From: JANXQE01 sp035294005
GTDB taxonomy: Bacteria; Verrucomicrobiota; Verrucomicrobiia; Limisphaerales; UBA8199
Reading direction: 5' to 3'
Assembly: GCA_035294005.1 (NCBI GenBank)
Contig: DATGLT010000294.1
Coordinates: forward strand, 4,458-68,457
DNA: 64,000 nucleotides
Below, piece by piece: positions 26,905-35,612 of this stretch (position 1 is the first letter of the stretch; each line of letters starts with the position of its first letter). A model generated the notes under the pieces. That model was given only the letters and a program-made list of their open reading frames with translations, did not search any database and was not told where the DNA came from. Made by a program: the position numbers and the translations under genes.

Positions 26905-28023
26905 TCATCTGACGCGCGCGGTCAAAACCAGGCCTGCGGCTCCGAAAGCCATATTGGGCAGCCAACCGGCAAGCCAGGGCGGCAACCGGCCGCCGGCGCC
27001 GGCGGCCAGACTGATCTGTTGCAGGACGAAATACGCAAAGCAAATAACAATGCTGCCTGCCACACCGACAAAAACATTCCTGCGCCCTGAGGCGGCTCCG
27101 AACGGAATCGCGATTAGCACAACGACCATACAAGTCCAGGGCGTCGCCAGGCGCCCCGCCAGTTTTGTGTATAGAGCCGGCCCCTGGGCAGGGTAAGGGT
27201 GCAACCGCAAATAATTGAGGATTACAGAAATAGGAATGTCGGCGCGTTTCGCCTTTACCAGGCTGTTCCCGCTCGCGAGCTGAACTTCGCTCCGAATCTG
27301 TTCCGGGGTTTCCGAAAATTCGGGCTTGGCAAGGACGTTGGTTTTCAGGACCAGGACCGGAAGAGCATCCGGGGTGGCAGGCCGTTTGAATTCGGAAACG
27401 TCATAGAAACACCACGTGCTTTTTTGGCGCTCGGCCCGGGAGGCCCGCAATTCAATTCGTGACCCGTCTCCCAAGCGTGAAACAACAATCGGAGCGGTCA
27501 TCTGGCCAGTGCGCAAGTCATAGACGCCGATGACCCAGTCGCGTCCATCTCGGGAGTTGTTGATGCCAAGATTGTAGACTCTATCGTGGCCACTGGTTCC
27601 AGGTTGCGCAGGCTGATTCCCATTGCGGATCTGTTCGGCGGCCTCCGTGCCCCGCGGAACGAAGTACTCGTTGAGGGCAAATACGGCGAGACTTGCAATA
27701 AACCCCACTCCGAAATAGGGCAGGCAGAGACGCCACAAACTCACGCCCGCCGCCCGGATCGCGGTGATCTCATTGTGCCTTGAATGATTGGTCAGGGTGT
27801 AAAGCAAGGCCAGCAACAGCGCAATTGGCAGTACGAAAACGACAAACTCGGGCAGTCGGACCGCGTAATACCGGGCGATATCGATCGCGTGCAGCTTCCG
27901 TTCCTGCAAACCGTTCAACTCCGTAATCAGGTCCGACGTGACCCACAGAACCAGAAATCCGCTCAGGCAATACACCAGCGGAACCAGCAACTCGCGCAAC
28001 AGGTAACGGTCCAGCAACCGCAT
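26905..28023 (-). CDS. LptF/LptG-family LPS export permease
   Basis: The 372-residue protein has the YjgP/YjgQ family layout: membrane helices at the N-terminus (starting M-R-L-L-D-R-Y-L-L-R-E-L), the conserved N-E-I-T-A-I-R-A-A-G-V-S loop that contacts the LptB ATPase, a periplasmic beta-jellyroll-like middle, and three more helices at the C-terminus. It forms half of the inner-membrane transporter that extracts lipopolysaccharide. The partner permease and LptB are not in the window, so F or G cannot be told apart. Confidence 0.93.
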   Translation of the reverse strand: MRLLDRYLLRELLVPLVYCLSGFLVLWVTSDLITELNGLQERKLHAIDIARYYAVRLPEFVVFVLPIALLLALLYTLTNHSRHNEITAIRAAGVSLWRLCLPYFGVGFIASLAVFALNEYFVPRGTEAAEQIRNGNQPAQPGTSGHDRVYNLGINNSRDGRDWVIGVYDLRTGQMTAPIVVSRLGDGSRIELRASRAERQKSTWCFYDVSEFKRPATPDALPVLVLKTNVLAKPEFSETPEQIRSEVQLASGNSLVKAKRADIPISVILNYLRLHPYPAQGPALYTKLAGRLATPWTCMVVVLIAIPFGAASGRRNVFVGVAGSIVICFAYFVLQQISLAAGAGGRLPPWLAGWLPNMAFGAAGLVLTARVR

Positions 28024-28175
28024 TGCTCCAAGCGTACCGAGCCGGCGAGCTCAAAGCAAGTGACGCCGCGGCGCCCGGCCCAAAACGACTTGATTTTCCC
28101 GGCTTCGGCGGCAATTTTTCGCTCATTGCCGGGCCAGGCCCGACGCTCCCCGGAATACTGAACGCGTAGTTACAA

Positions 28176-28394
28176 TTGACGAAGGAAGAGCCAATTGAAC
28201 TGGTTGGATCCGTAACGCAGGTCCTGCCCGGAACGATGTTCCGGGTCGCCTTGCCGAACGGCCACGAGGTTTTGGCCCACATCTCGGGTAAGATGCGGAA
28301 AAACTTCATCAGGATTAGCGTTGGCGACAAGGTAAACGTCGAGATGTCCCCTTACGACCTTGGCAAGGCCCGTATTACCTTTCGACACAGTTGA
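28176..28394 (+). CDS. infA: Translation initiation factor IF-1
   Basis: The 72-residue protein is a complete IF-1 S1-type OB fold, with the near-invariant N-G-H-E-V-L-A-H-I-S-G-K-M-R-K-N-F-I-R-I stretch and S-P-Y-D-L near the end. It starts at TTG 28176 (M-T-K-E-E-P in family register); there is no ATG or GTG in a suitable place. A TTG start in a highly expressed gene is uncommon. It stands alone, divergent from lptF/G, and not next to ribosomal-protein genes as in many bacteria. Confidence 0.97.
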   Translation: MTKEEPIELVGSVTQVLPGTMFRVALPNGHEVLAHISGKMRKNFIRISVGDKVNVEMSPYDLGKARITFRHS

Positions 28395-28409
28395 GCCGGC
28401 ACCGAGCGC

Positions 28410-30248
28410 TTAACTCAAGGCCTTCACGGCGCGGACGATTGCCTGCGAATCAATGCCGTACTTGGCCAACAATTCTTCGGGCTTGCCCGAGTGAGGCAAT
28501 TCACGAACCGCCAGCTTATGCACCTTCACTCCTGAAGCGCTCAACTCACCGGCAACGGCGTCGCCAATGCCGCCCTCGGCATAGTGGTCTTCCACGGTCA
28601 CAACCAGGTTATTGGTCTTCTGGGCTGCGCCGAGAATGATGTCCCGGGCCAGAGGCTTGACACTGTAACAGTCAATGACGGTAACAGTGATCCCTTCATT
28701 CTTGAGCGCATCGGCGGCCTTGAGCGATTCATACAGTGTCACTCCGGCGGCGACAATGGTCACTTTATCGCCTTGGGCCTGCCGCAAGATTTTAGCGCCG
28801 CCAATCGGAAACGGCTCGTCATTGCCGTAAATGACCTCCGTTTTTGGGCGCGACGTGCGCAAGAAGCAGATGCCTTTGTGCGACGCCATTTGGTCCATCA
28901 ATTTTTCTGTGCTCACAGCGTCGCACGGATAGAGCACCGTGCTGCCGGCAACCGCGCGCATCATCGCCAGGTCCTCCAATCCCATCTGCGAGGGCCCGTC
29001 TTCCCCGATGCTCACCCCAACGTGAGACCCGCACAGCTTCACGTTTGCCATAGAAATCCCTGCAACCCGAACCTGGTCAAAGGCGCGGGTGAAAAATGTG
29101 GCGAACGTCGATGCAAACGGAACTTTGCCGCGCGCGGCGAAGCCGGTGGCGACGCCCACCATATCCTGTTCGGCAATGAAACACTCGGTGAACCGATCAG
29201 GAAACTTCTTCAGGAATTTGTCCGAGTAGGTCGAGTTCTTCGTGTCGCCGTCCATGGCCACTACGCGCAGATCAGCCTCACCGATTCGAGCGAGGGCATT
29301 GCCGAAGGCCTCCCGGGTGGCCACCTTTTCGCCGGGTTTATAGTTCAGCGCAGGATATGCCGCAGGAGCGTCATTTTTGGGTGCGGGAAGCTGAGTCGGC
29401 GCCGGAATTGGCTGGCCGATGCCGGACTTGGCGCTCGGCCGCAGCTCAGCAATCGCACGCTCCGCCTCCTCCTTGGAGAGCGGTTTACCATGCCAATTCT
29501 CTTTGTCTTGAATGAATGAGATCCCGGCGCCTTTGAGAGTCCTGGCCAGGATCACGAGCGGCTGGCTTCCTAACCCTACGGCAGCCAACACCTCGACGAT
29601 TTCCTCGACGTCATGACCATCAATCTCCTCCGTTCGCCAGCCAAAGGCCTCGAATCGGCGCTTGAAAGCATCCAGGTTGTGTCCGAGCGGGGCAGGCTCG
29701 CTCTGGCCGAGCCGATTAATATCGACCAGCGCAATGAGATTGTTCAGTTGGTAATGACCGGCGAGCGCCGCCGCTTCCCAAACGGAGCCTTCCGAGCATT
29801 CCCCGTCACCAAGCAGCACATAAGTGCGATAGTCCAATTTATCCAGGCGCGCGCAAAGAGCCATCCCGACGCCGACGCTCAGCCCCTGGCCCAGTGAACC
29901 GGTTGCTACATCCGCGAAGGACAGGCGCGGAGTAGGGTGGCCTTCAAGATCGCTCCCGAGTTGGCGCAATTTGAGCAGGTCGCCCACGGGAAACAAACCG
30001 GTCTCGGCCCAGGCCGCATAAAGGAGTGGCGCCGCGTGCCCCTTCGAGAGAATGAACCGGTCATTGTTGTAGTAGTGGGGGTTGCGCGGATCGTAGCGCA
30101 TGTGGCCAAAAAACAGCGCCGCGACCAGGTCAGCGGCAGAGCAGCACGAGGTAGGGTGACCGCTGCCTGCAGCTGTGGTGGCCTCGATCGAATGAATCCG
30201 CAGCTGGTTGGCAATGCCTTTAAGTGTCTCGGTATCGATGTCGTTCAT
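28410..30248 (-). CDS. tkt: Transketolase
   Basis: The 612-residue single-chain transketolase has the N-terminal ThDP domain with S-G-H-P-T-S and L-S-K-G-H-A, the metal/ThDP motif G-D-G-E-C-S-E-G-S, a pyrimidine-binding domain with F-I-A-E-Q-D-M-V-G and a C-terminal domain ending V-E-D-H-Y-A-E-G-G-I. The length is near 620, shorter than the 660-residue E. coli type, and closer to the animal-like group. It moves two-carbon units in the pentose phosphate pathway. ATG 30248 was chosen from family register; the longer frame upstream runs into the tRNA gene. Confidence 0.95.
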   Translation of the reverse strand: MNDIDTETLKGIANQLRIHSIEATTAAGSGHPTSCCSAADLVAALFFGHMRYDPRNPHYYNNDRFILSKGHAAPLLYAAWAETGLFPVGDLLKLRQLGSDLEGHPTPRLSFADVATGSLGQGLSVGVGMALCARLDKLDYRTYVLLGDGECSEGSVWEAAALAGHYQLNNLIALVDINRLGQSEPAPLGHNLDAFKRRFEAFGWRTEEIDGHDVEEIVEVLAAVGLGSQPLVILARTLKGAGISFIQDKENWHGKPLSKEEAERAIAELRPSAKSGIGQPIPAPTQLPAPKNDAPAAYPALNYKPGEKVATREAFGNALARIGEADLRVVAMDGDTKNSTYSDKFLKKFPDRFTECFIAEQDMVGVATGFAARGKVPFASTFATFFTRAFDQVRVAGISMANVKLCGSHVGVSIGEDGPSQMGLEDLAMMRAVAGSTVLYPCDAVSTEKLMDQMASHKGICFLRTSRPKTEVIYGNDEPFPIGGAKILRQAQGDKVTIVAAGVTLYESLKAADALKNEGITVTVIDCYSVKPLARDIILGAAQKTNNLVVTVEDHYAEGGIGDAVAGELSASGVKVHKLAVRELPHSGKPEELLAKYGIDSQAIVRAVKALS

Positions 30249-30329
30249 GGATGTGCAAATTTTATTCCCAAAACTCCAAAAGGAAAATGGAATGTCTCCG
30301 TTCCCCAATGGTCCAGCACGCAACTGACC

Positions 30330-30406
30330 TGGTACGCGAGGCGGGGGTCGAACCCACAACCTTCGGCTCCGGAGGCCGACGCTCTATCCAATTGAGCTAC
30401 TCGCGC
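30330..30406 (-). tRNA. tRNA-Arg (anticodon CCG)
   Basis: A 77-base cloverleaf on the minus strand starts GCGCGAG and ends CTCGCGT-A-CCA, with the CCA encoded. The acceptor has a single G-U at the first pair. The anticodon loop is CTCCGGA between 5-bp stems, giving CCG, which reads the Arg codon CGG. The T loop is TTCGACC. It lies 82 bases upstream of tkt. Confidence 0.96.
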
Positions 30407-30486
30407 GCTGGACGGGTGAAAAATAGGTCAACCGCCCTGCGACAGCAACCTGTTTTGATGGCCGCACTGGATCTGCCTTTGTTCCT

Positions 30487-31791
30487 TCAGCCCACCAGGC
30501 ACGAGTCGGCCTCCTTTAACGCTTCCAGTAAATTCTGAGCCATGGACTCGGCACTGAAGTGTTCACGGACGAAAAGCCGGCCTGTTTCTCCCATGGCCTG
30601 CGCCAATTTACCGTCCAGAAGCAGCGGTTCCAAGGCATCGGCGAGCGCGCCAGGATTTTCCGCAGGAAAGAGCACACCGCCACCTGCCAGTTCAATCAAT
30701 TCAGGAAAAGCTGCCGCGCGCGGCTGCACCACCGGCACGCCCGCCGCCAGCGCTTCAAGAACGTATAATCCGAACGCTTCGCTATACCGGGCCGGGACTG
30801 AGAAAACGGAGAGCCCCTGCAGAAAGGCTACCTTCGCGTCTCGATCAATATTCGGATAAAACTCGGCAAACTCGCTCAGCCCCGCGGCTCTCAATTTGCC
30901 GCGCAGCGACTCAACGAAGCCCTGATCGGATGGCCCGAGACTTCCGGCGGCACGGAGTCGCAACCCTGGCAAACGGCCTCTCTTGTGGAGGATGGTGAAG
31001 GCATCGATGAGGAGGTCGAGCCCTTTTTCCTTGCACATCCGCGCCAGGTAGCCAATCACCGGCGGGTGTTGCTCGCGCTTTGCCGGTTGGGTCGGATACC
31101 CGTCCAGGTTGATGCCGTTATACACGATCTTGACGCGCTCAGGCGGCAGACTCAGCCGCTTCCGCATCAAATCCCCAAAATAATGACTTGGAGCAAGGAA
31201 CAGGTCGGCATCCTTGGCTCGCGAAGCAAGCGTGTCCCAGCATTGCTTCCGGTAGGGTTCGCTGAGGCTGTCCAGGAAGTAATCCTCTCCCTGCAACATG
31301 CACACGACCGGCCGGCCCAGGTCGCTCTTCAATCGGCGGGCCATCCCGATCAAAAGGGCGTTTGAGAGGAAGAAGACATCCGGTTTCTCATGTTGGCCGA
31401 GCCATTCGATAAGCTGGTCCAATTCACGAGCTTGATGTCCCGACTCGCCGTTGAGCATCGAGAGGGTAACGTCGCCCAGGCTTTCGACCTGGGTGCTGCC
31501 GCTGCGCGAGGCCGCCCACTTCAGCAATGGCCGGCTATCCAACAATCTGTGCAGCCAGCCGGGTGCGCGCCGGAAAAAAGATGATTTCTGCTCGAGGTAA
31601 ACGTTTATCCCGCCAAAGAAAACCGGGGTTCCCGCGCTTTGGTCCGCTTCGTCCAGGGTCAAAGGCAAATAGAGGGGAACCATCAGAACCTGGTGCCCGA
31701 GGCCCCGCAAAGCGCGAACGAGCGCGTTATCGCGGAGACAATTTCCACAATACATCGCGCCCGCTCCAGGCGTGAGTTGTACAATATTCAC
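30487..31791 (-). CDS. Glycosyltransferase, GT4/GT-B fold
   Basis: The 434-residue protein is a GT-B type glycosyltransferase. The N-terminal half starts N-I-V-Q-L-T-P-G-A-G-A-M-Y-C-G-N-C and the C-terminal half has the GT4 donor-binding pattern S-V-P-A-R-Y-S-E-A-F-G-L-Y-V-L-E-A-L-A-A-G-V-P-V-V-Q-P with Glu of the E-x7-E motif. It would transfer a sugar from an NDP-donor to a lipid or glycan; substrates are not known. I place the start at GTG 31791, which begins the fold and removes an overlap with the upstream gene; ATG 31881 would add 30 residues without family sequence and overlap by 19 bases. Confidence 0.85.
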   Translation of the reverse strand: MNIVQLTPGAGAMYCGNCLRDNALVRALRGLGHQVLMVPLYLPLTLDEADQSAGTPVFFGGINVYLEQKSSFFRRAPGWLHRLLDSRPLLKWAASRSGSTQVESLGDVTLSMLNGESGHQARELDQLIEWLGQHEKPDVFFLSNALLIGMARRLKSDLGRPVVCMLQGEDYFLDSLSEPYRKQCWDTLASRAKDADLFLAPSHYFGDLMRKRLSLPPERVKIVYNGINLDGYPTQPAKREQHPPVIGYLARMCKEKGLDLLIDAFTILHKRGRLPGLRLRAAGSLGPSDQGFVESLRGKLRAAGLSEFAEFYPNIDRDAKVAFLQGLSVFSVPARYSEAFGLYVLEALAAGVPVVQPRAAAFPELIELAGGGVLFPAENPGALADALEPLLLDGKLAQAMGETGRLFVREHFSAESMAQNLLEALKEADSCLVG

Positions 31792-31862
31792 GTTTAGATT
31801 CCCGCGATAAGCCGTGGGAGTATCGGCCGTTGTGATGCCTTCGCAATCAGCCGAAACGTGGC

Positions 31863-32984
31863 TCACTTTGCTCCGAAACAATAGACCCGACCGTCATCGC
31901 AACCGAGGATCACCTTTTGATCGGCAACCGCAGGCGAGCTTTCAATCGGTTGGCCAAGGTCGTATGACCAAACCTCGGTCCCTTTGTCCATTCGGAGCAT
32001 ATACAAATGTCCATCATCCGAGCCCACGACAACTTTGTCCCCGCAAATCACGGGTGAACTGTCGACCTTGCCCCGTGTCGGAAACGACCACAACTGCGTT
32101 CCGGCTTGCCGGTCCACACAATGTACCAGCTTGTCACGACCGCCAAATACCACTCGATCGGCACTCACAGCCGGGGAGGAGAAATAAGGAAAATTACGAT
32201 CCTGAAACACCCACGATTTCTTCCCTTCTGCCAGGTCGACGCACAGAAACTGGCTTTCGTACTGGCCAAAGAAGGCATGGCCCCCGGCCAGCGCCACCGA
32301 CGCCGCGACATACGCCCCGGCTTCGATTTCCTTGAGCTGCTTGCCGTCTTTCAGTTCGATCACGTGGAGTAATCCGTCGCAACCCCCAAACACGGTCCGA
32401 GCGTCGGCGATCGCAGGAGAACCGTTGATGTAATTGCCTGTTTCATACACCCAGTTGCTCTTGCCAGAAGCGGCGTCCACGCAATGCAGCTTGAAATCGT
32501 AACTTCCAACCAAAACAGCGTCTTTACCGCCGACCCTTGCCATATTCGGGGAGCCCAGGATCTTGTCTCCTGTTTCGTATTTCCAAACAATCGAGCCTTT
32601 GGTTTTATCGACGGCATAGAGGAAACCGTCGGTGGATCCGACCAAAACGTTGGCGCCCAGTACGAGGGGGGAAGACTCGATTTCCGCGCCGGTTTTAAAC
32701 GCCCATTCTTTGTTGCCATTCTTCAGGTTCAAGCAGTAGAGGGTACTGTCATTTGAACCAACAAACGCCTTTCCGCTCGAAACAGCCGCCGAAGACTTTA
32801 CCGGACCTCCGGCCTTAAACTCCCATAACAGCGACAGTTTCTCGGGTAAAATCTCCGAAGTTATCCCTGTGAGATCCGGGCGTCCTCGGAACATGGGCCA
32901 ATCGGCGCCCGGGCACAGGGAATAGGCCGTGCCCATCGCGAGCAGAATAGCGGCCGTTTGCCAACGCAATTTCGTATGGCGCAT
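31863..32984 (-). CDS. Exported PQQ-like beta-propeller repeat protein
   Basis: The 373-residue protein has a signal peptide (MRHTKLRWQTAAILLAMGTAYSLCPG), the D-W-P-M-F-R-G start typical of secreted PQQ-like propellers, then about eight blades with a repeating pattern S-S-P-V...G-S-x-D-G-x-L-Y-x-x-D. It lacks catalytic residues for PQQ dehydrogenases that I could identify, so it is more likely a structural or binding propeller, possibly a scaffold of the BamB kind. It is upstream of the glycosyltransferase in the same direction (71 bases between stop and the chosen GTG). Confidence 0.88.
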   Translation of the reverse strand: MRHTKLRWQTAAILLAMGTAYSLCPGADWPMFRGRPDLTGITSEILPEKLSLLWEFKAGGPVKSSAAVSSGKAFVGSNDSTLYCLNLKNGNKEWAFKTGAEIESSPLVLGANVLVGSTDGFLYAVDKTKGSIVWKYETGDKILGSPNMARVGGKDAVLVGSYDFKLHCVDAASGKSNWVYETGNYINGSPAIADARTVFGGCDGLLHVIELKDGKQLKEIEAGAYVAASVALAGGHAFFGQYESQFLCVDLAEGKKSWVFQDRNFPYFSSPAVSADRVVFGGRDKLVHCVDRQAGTQLWSFPTRGKVDSSPVICGDKVVVGSDDGHLYMLRMDKGTEVWSYDLGQPIESSPAVADQKVILGCDDGRVYCFGAK

Positions 32985-33178
32985 CTACTTGAGCTTTAAT
33001 GCCAGCTGACGCCTGCCGCAAATGAAATATCAAACGACCAGCCCTTCTTGACCAAGCCCTATGGCAAACAGCCCAGAAAACGAGCGCTCTAGCGGCTAAT
33101 AAACACGTTTTTCAGAGCATCGTGTGAATAGTTTTACCTTTACGTCGACTCGCCCCTGGCTTAGTCTGACAGTTGGAA

Positions 33179-34252
33179 ATGAGTCTTGGGTTTTCCATCT
33201 CCAAATGTGGGGTCGTGCTTTTTTCCCTTGCGCTTGCCTGGGCGCCGGTGCCGCGCGCCTGCGCGCAGGGTTCTCAACAGCCGCGCCGGGCCCTGGAACT
33301 CTCCGAGACCAATACGGCCGAAATTCTTACCAACCTCAATCAACTGACCATCAAGAAGGACGGATTGAAAGAGTTGGACGACCAGTTGCGCGAGATCAAT
33401 TCGTTTTCCAAGGGCAAGCTTTTCGAAAGCCGCTTCAATATGCCCTATAACGCGCCCAGGGCGCTCCCCAACAAGACCATCAAGGAACTGATCGACCGCA
33501 AGAACAACTGGAATTTATCGCCAGAAGAATTGGGAACAGGTCTAAGCAGCATGGAACTGGATGCGATCTCAAAGTTCCGTGAGGATGGTTCCGATTCGAA
33601 AGGTTCATCGCTCCAACAATTTTACGATGCTCTGAATCATTCGTCCCAAGCGCAAAATTCCAACGCAAAACCCCAAAAAAAAGCCTCCGACCAGGGCACC
33701 CAGTCTGGTTCTCGACTTGAAGACGATCTCGCCACTTTTGGGGACGATTCCAAATTGCCCGCCGGGATTCGAGACAAAGCTGAAACGCTCCGAAACAACT
33801 TGAGCCAGGATCCCACCAGTGTTTTCGGCCGCTCGCGCGGCCGCAGCAGCTTTGACAACTTTTTCGGCCTCGAACCGAACACAAAGACCACGACCGGGTC
33901 GGGAACAAAAACATCGGTTGACTCGTTCCTGGAACAGTTCAAAAAGGCCATGGATGGCCCCTCGTTTTCCGGGATCGATCCCGGGCTCCGGTCTTTGTTG
34001 CCGAATGACAACACTTCCAAAGAGATCCCTTCTGTCCCAACGATTGATTCCTTAAAGTCAACGAGGCGTCACGAGTTTACGGACACCACAGCCGGCCAGC
34101 TAAGCACGCTGCCCAACACGACGGTTATTCCCGATATCAATGCGACCATTTTGAATCAGTGGAATCCGCTATACACGCCGCCCAGGCTCGAGCTTCCTAA
34201 GTACACACCCCCAACTCCTCCAAACATGGAGTTTCCGCGGCGCAAGTTTTGA
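33179..34252 (+). CDS. Exported protein of unknown function, low complexity
   Basis: The 357-residue protein has a signal peptide (SISKCGVVLFSLALAWAPVPRACAQG) and a Ser/Asp/Asn/Lys-rich, mostly hydrophilic body without a domain I recognise. Features: a helical segment (LNQLTIKKDGLKELDDQLRE), a central Ser/Thr/Gly linker rich in Asn and Gln, and a Pro-rich C-terminus (PPRLELPKYTPPTPPNMEFP) with R-R-K-F at the end. It stands alone between two minus-strand genes. ATG 33179 was preferred over TTG 33173 in the same frame. Confidence 0.6.
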   Translation: MSLGFSISKCGVVLFSLALAWAPVPRACAQGSQQPRRALELSETNTAEILTNLNQLTIKKDGLKELDDQLREINSFSKGKLFESRFNMPYNAPRALPNKTIKELIDRKNNWNLSPEELGTGLSSMELDAISKFREDGSDSKGSSLQQFYDALNHSSQAQNSNAKPQKKASDQGTQSGSRLEDDLATFGDDSKLPAGIRDKAETLRNNLSQDPTSVFGRSRGRSSFDNFFGLEPNTKTTTGSGTKTSVDSFLEQFKKAMDGPSFSGIDPGLRSLLPNDNTSKEIPSVPTIDSLKSTRRHEFTDTTAGQLSTLPNTTVIPDINATILNQWNPLYTPPRLELPKYTPPTPPNMEFPRRKF

Positions 34253-34303
34253 TTCAAACCTGATGTAAACCTCGGACCGACGAGCCGCATTCAGCTCTAG
34301 CGG

Positions 34304-35509
34304 TCATGCCCATAATTTCACCTTCACCGGTGTGCCCGACTTCAGAACCGATCCCGCCGGGATGTCCACCAAGCCACGGGCTTCCGCGAACGACTTCAGC
34401 ACGTGCGACCCTTGCGCTCCGGCCGTTCTCACAAGGCCGTTTGCGTCCATTTTTACCCTGGCGAATTGCCGCCGCGCTCCCGGGTTATGAAGATCCTCGC
34501 CTAAAGTCCCGGGGACTTCCTCCAACCCAGTGTCGGACGCGCCTTGCCATTTCCTCAAGGCCGGTCGGACCAGAACCAAAAAGGTTACCATTGCTGAAAC
34601 CGGGTTGCCGGGGAGGCCGAAAAACAGCTTCTGGTTTAGCCGGCCGAATACGAACGGACGCCCAGGCCTAATCGCGACACGCCAGAACTCGATTTGCCCG
34701 CCCAAATCCGATACTGCGGGCTTTACCAGGTCAAACTGACCCACCGAAGCGCCGCCGACGCTGACGACGATATCCGATGTGGAAACAGCCTCCGACAAAG
34801 CCTGGCGAGTGGCTCCGGCATCATCGTGGACGATCGGGAATAAGGCGGGCTCTCCGCCCGCCGAGCGGATCAATACAGAGAGTCCAACCCGGTTGCTCTC
34901 GTATATTTCTCCGGGTTTTAAAGGCTCTCCAGGCTCCCGCAATTCAGTCCCTGTCGCCACCAACGCGACCCTTGGACGGCGGCCAACGTTCACGGCGGAG
35001 ATGCCTACTGCGGAAAGCAGGCATAGGTGCCCAGCCCGGAGCGCGCAGCCTGCAGGGATGATTGCTTCTCCGGCACGGACGTCCTCGCCTTTCAACCGCA
35101 CGTTTTCCCACGGACGGCCCACCTCCAGAATCTTCACACTCCCCGGTTCCTGTTCATCCGGGGCCGTATCCTCTTGCATGACCACGCAATCCGCGCCGGC
35201 AGGCAGCGGTGATCCGGTAAAGATTCGGACGCACGTGCCTGGGGTTACCTCGCCGCCGTATACATTGCCTGCGGCCACAGTTCCAAGGACTCGCAACCGA
35301 ACCGGTTTGTCCGTGGTAGCATTTGGCACATCATCTGACCTTATCGCGTAGCCATCCATGGCTGAATTATCGAACGGGGGCAAATCGATCGGTGAGCTCA
35401 ATGTTTCGGCGAGAATCCGCCCGTGTGCGTTCGAAACGGCGACTTGCTCCGGAGTTGCGGCCTGGACACCCCGGAGGATCCGCTCAAGAGCTTCTTCGAG
35501 TTCGAGCAT
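34304..35509 (-). CDS. moeA: Molybdopterin molybdenumtransferase MoeA
   Basis: The 401-residue protein has the MoeA layout: N-terminal S-A-M-D-G-Y-A (P-P-F-D-N-S-A-M-D-G-Y-A), I-F-T-G-S-P-L-P-A-G-A-D-C-V-V-M-Q-E, the MoCF domain with A-L-V-A-T-G-T-E-L, S-N-R (E-S-N-R), V-S-V-G-G-A-S-V-G and F-G-L-P-G-N-P-V-S-A, and a C-terminal domain. It inserts molybdate into adenylylated molybdopterin. The start ATG 35509 is in family register; it is divergent from proB (103 bases between starts). No other mo genes are adjacent. Confidence 0.95.
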   Translation of the reverse strand: MLELEEALERILRGVQAATPEQVAVSNAHGRILAETLSSPIDLPPFDNSAMDGYAIRSDDVPNATTDKPVRLRVLGTVAAGNVYGGEVTPGTCVRIFTGSPLPAGADCVVMQEDTAPDEQEPGSVKILEVGRPWENVRLKGEDVRAGEAIIPAGCALRAGHLCLLSAVGISAVNVGRRPRVALVATGTELREPGEPLKPGEIYESNRVGLSVLIRSAGGEPALFPIVHDDAGATRQALSEAVSTSDIVVSVGGASVGQFDLVKPAVSDLGGQIEFWRVAIRPGRPFVFGRLNQKLFFGLPGNPVSAMVTFLVLVRPALRKWQGASDTGLEEVPGTLGEDLHNPGARRQFARVKMDANGLVRTAGAQGSHVLKSFAEARGLVDIPAGSVLKSGTPVKVKLWA

Positions 35510-35612
35510 GACCAACACTGCAGCAATGCGGTGCTGTTGCAAGTCGATTGGTTGGACCTTTCTCGGGGGACAACCCGCTCGACACGTTCCCGGCAGTTTG
35601 CTACCAACCCGT

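Noticed and set aside
35358..35612. Upstream extension of proB
   Set aside because: These codons overlap the moeA start region on the other strand and lack family sequence; GTG 35613 is in register with other ProB proteins.
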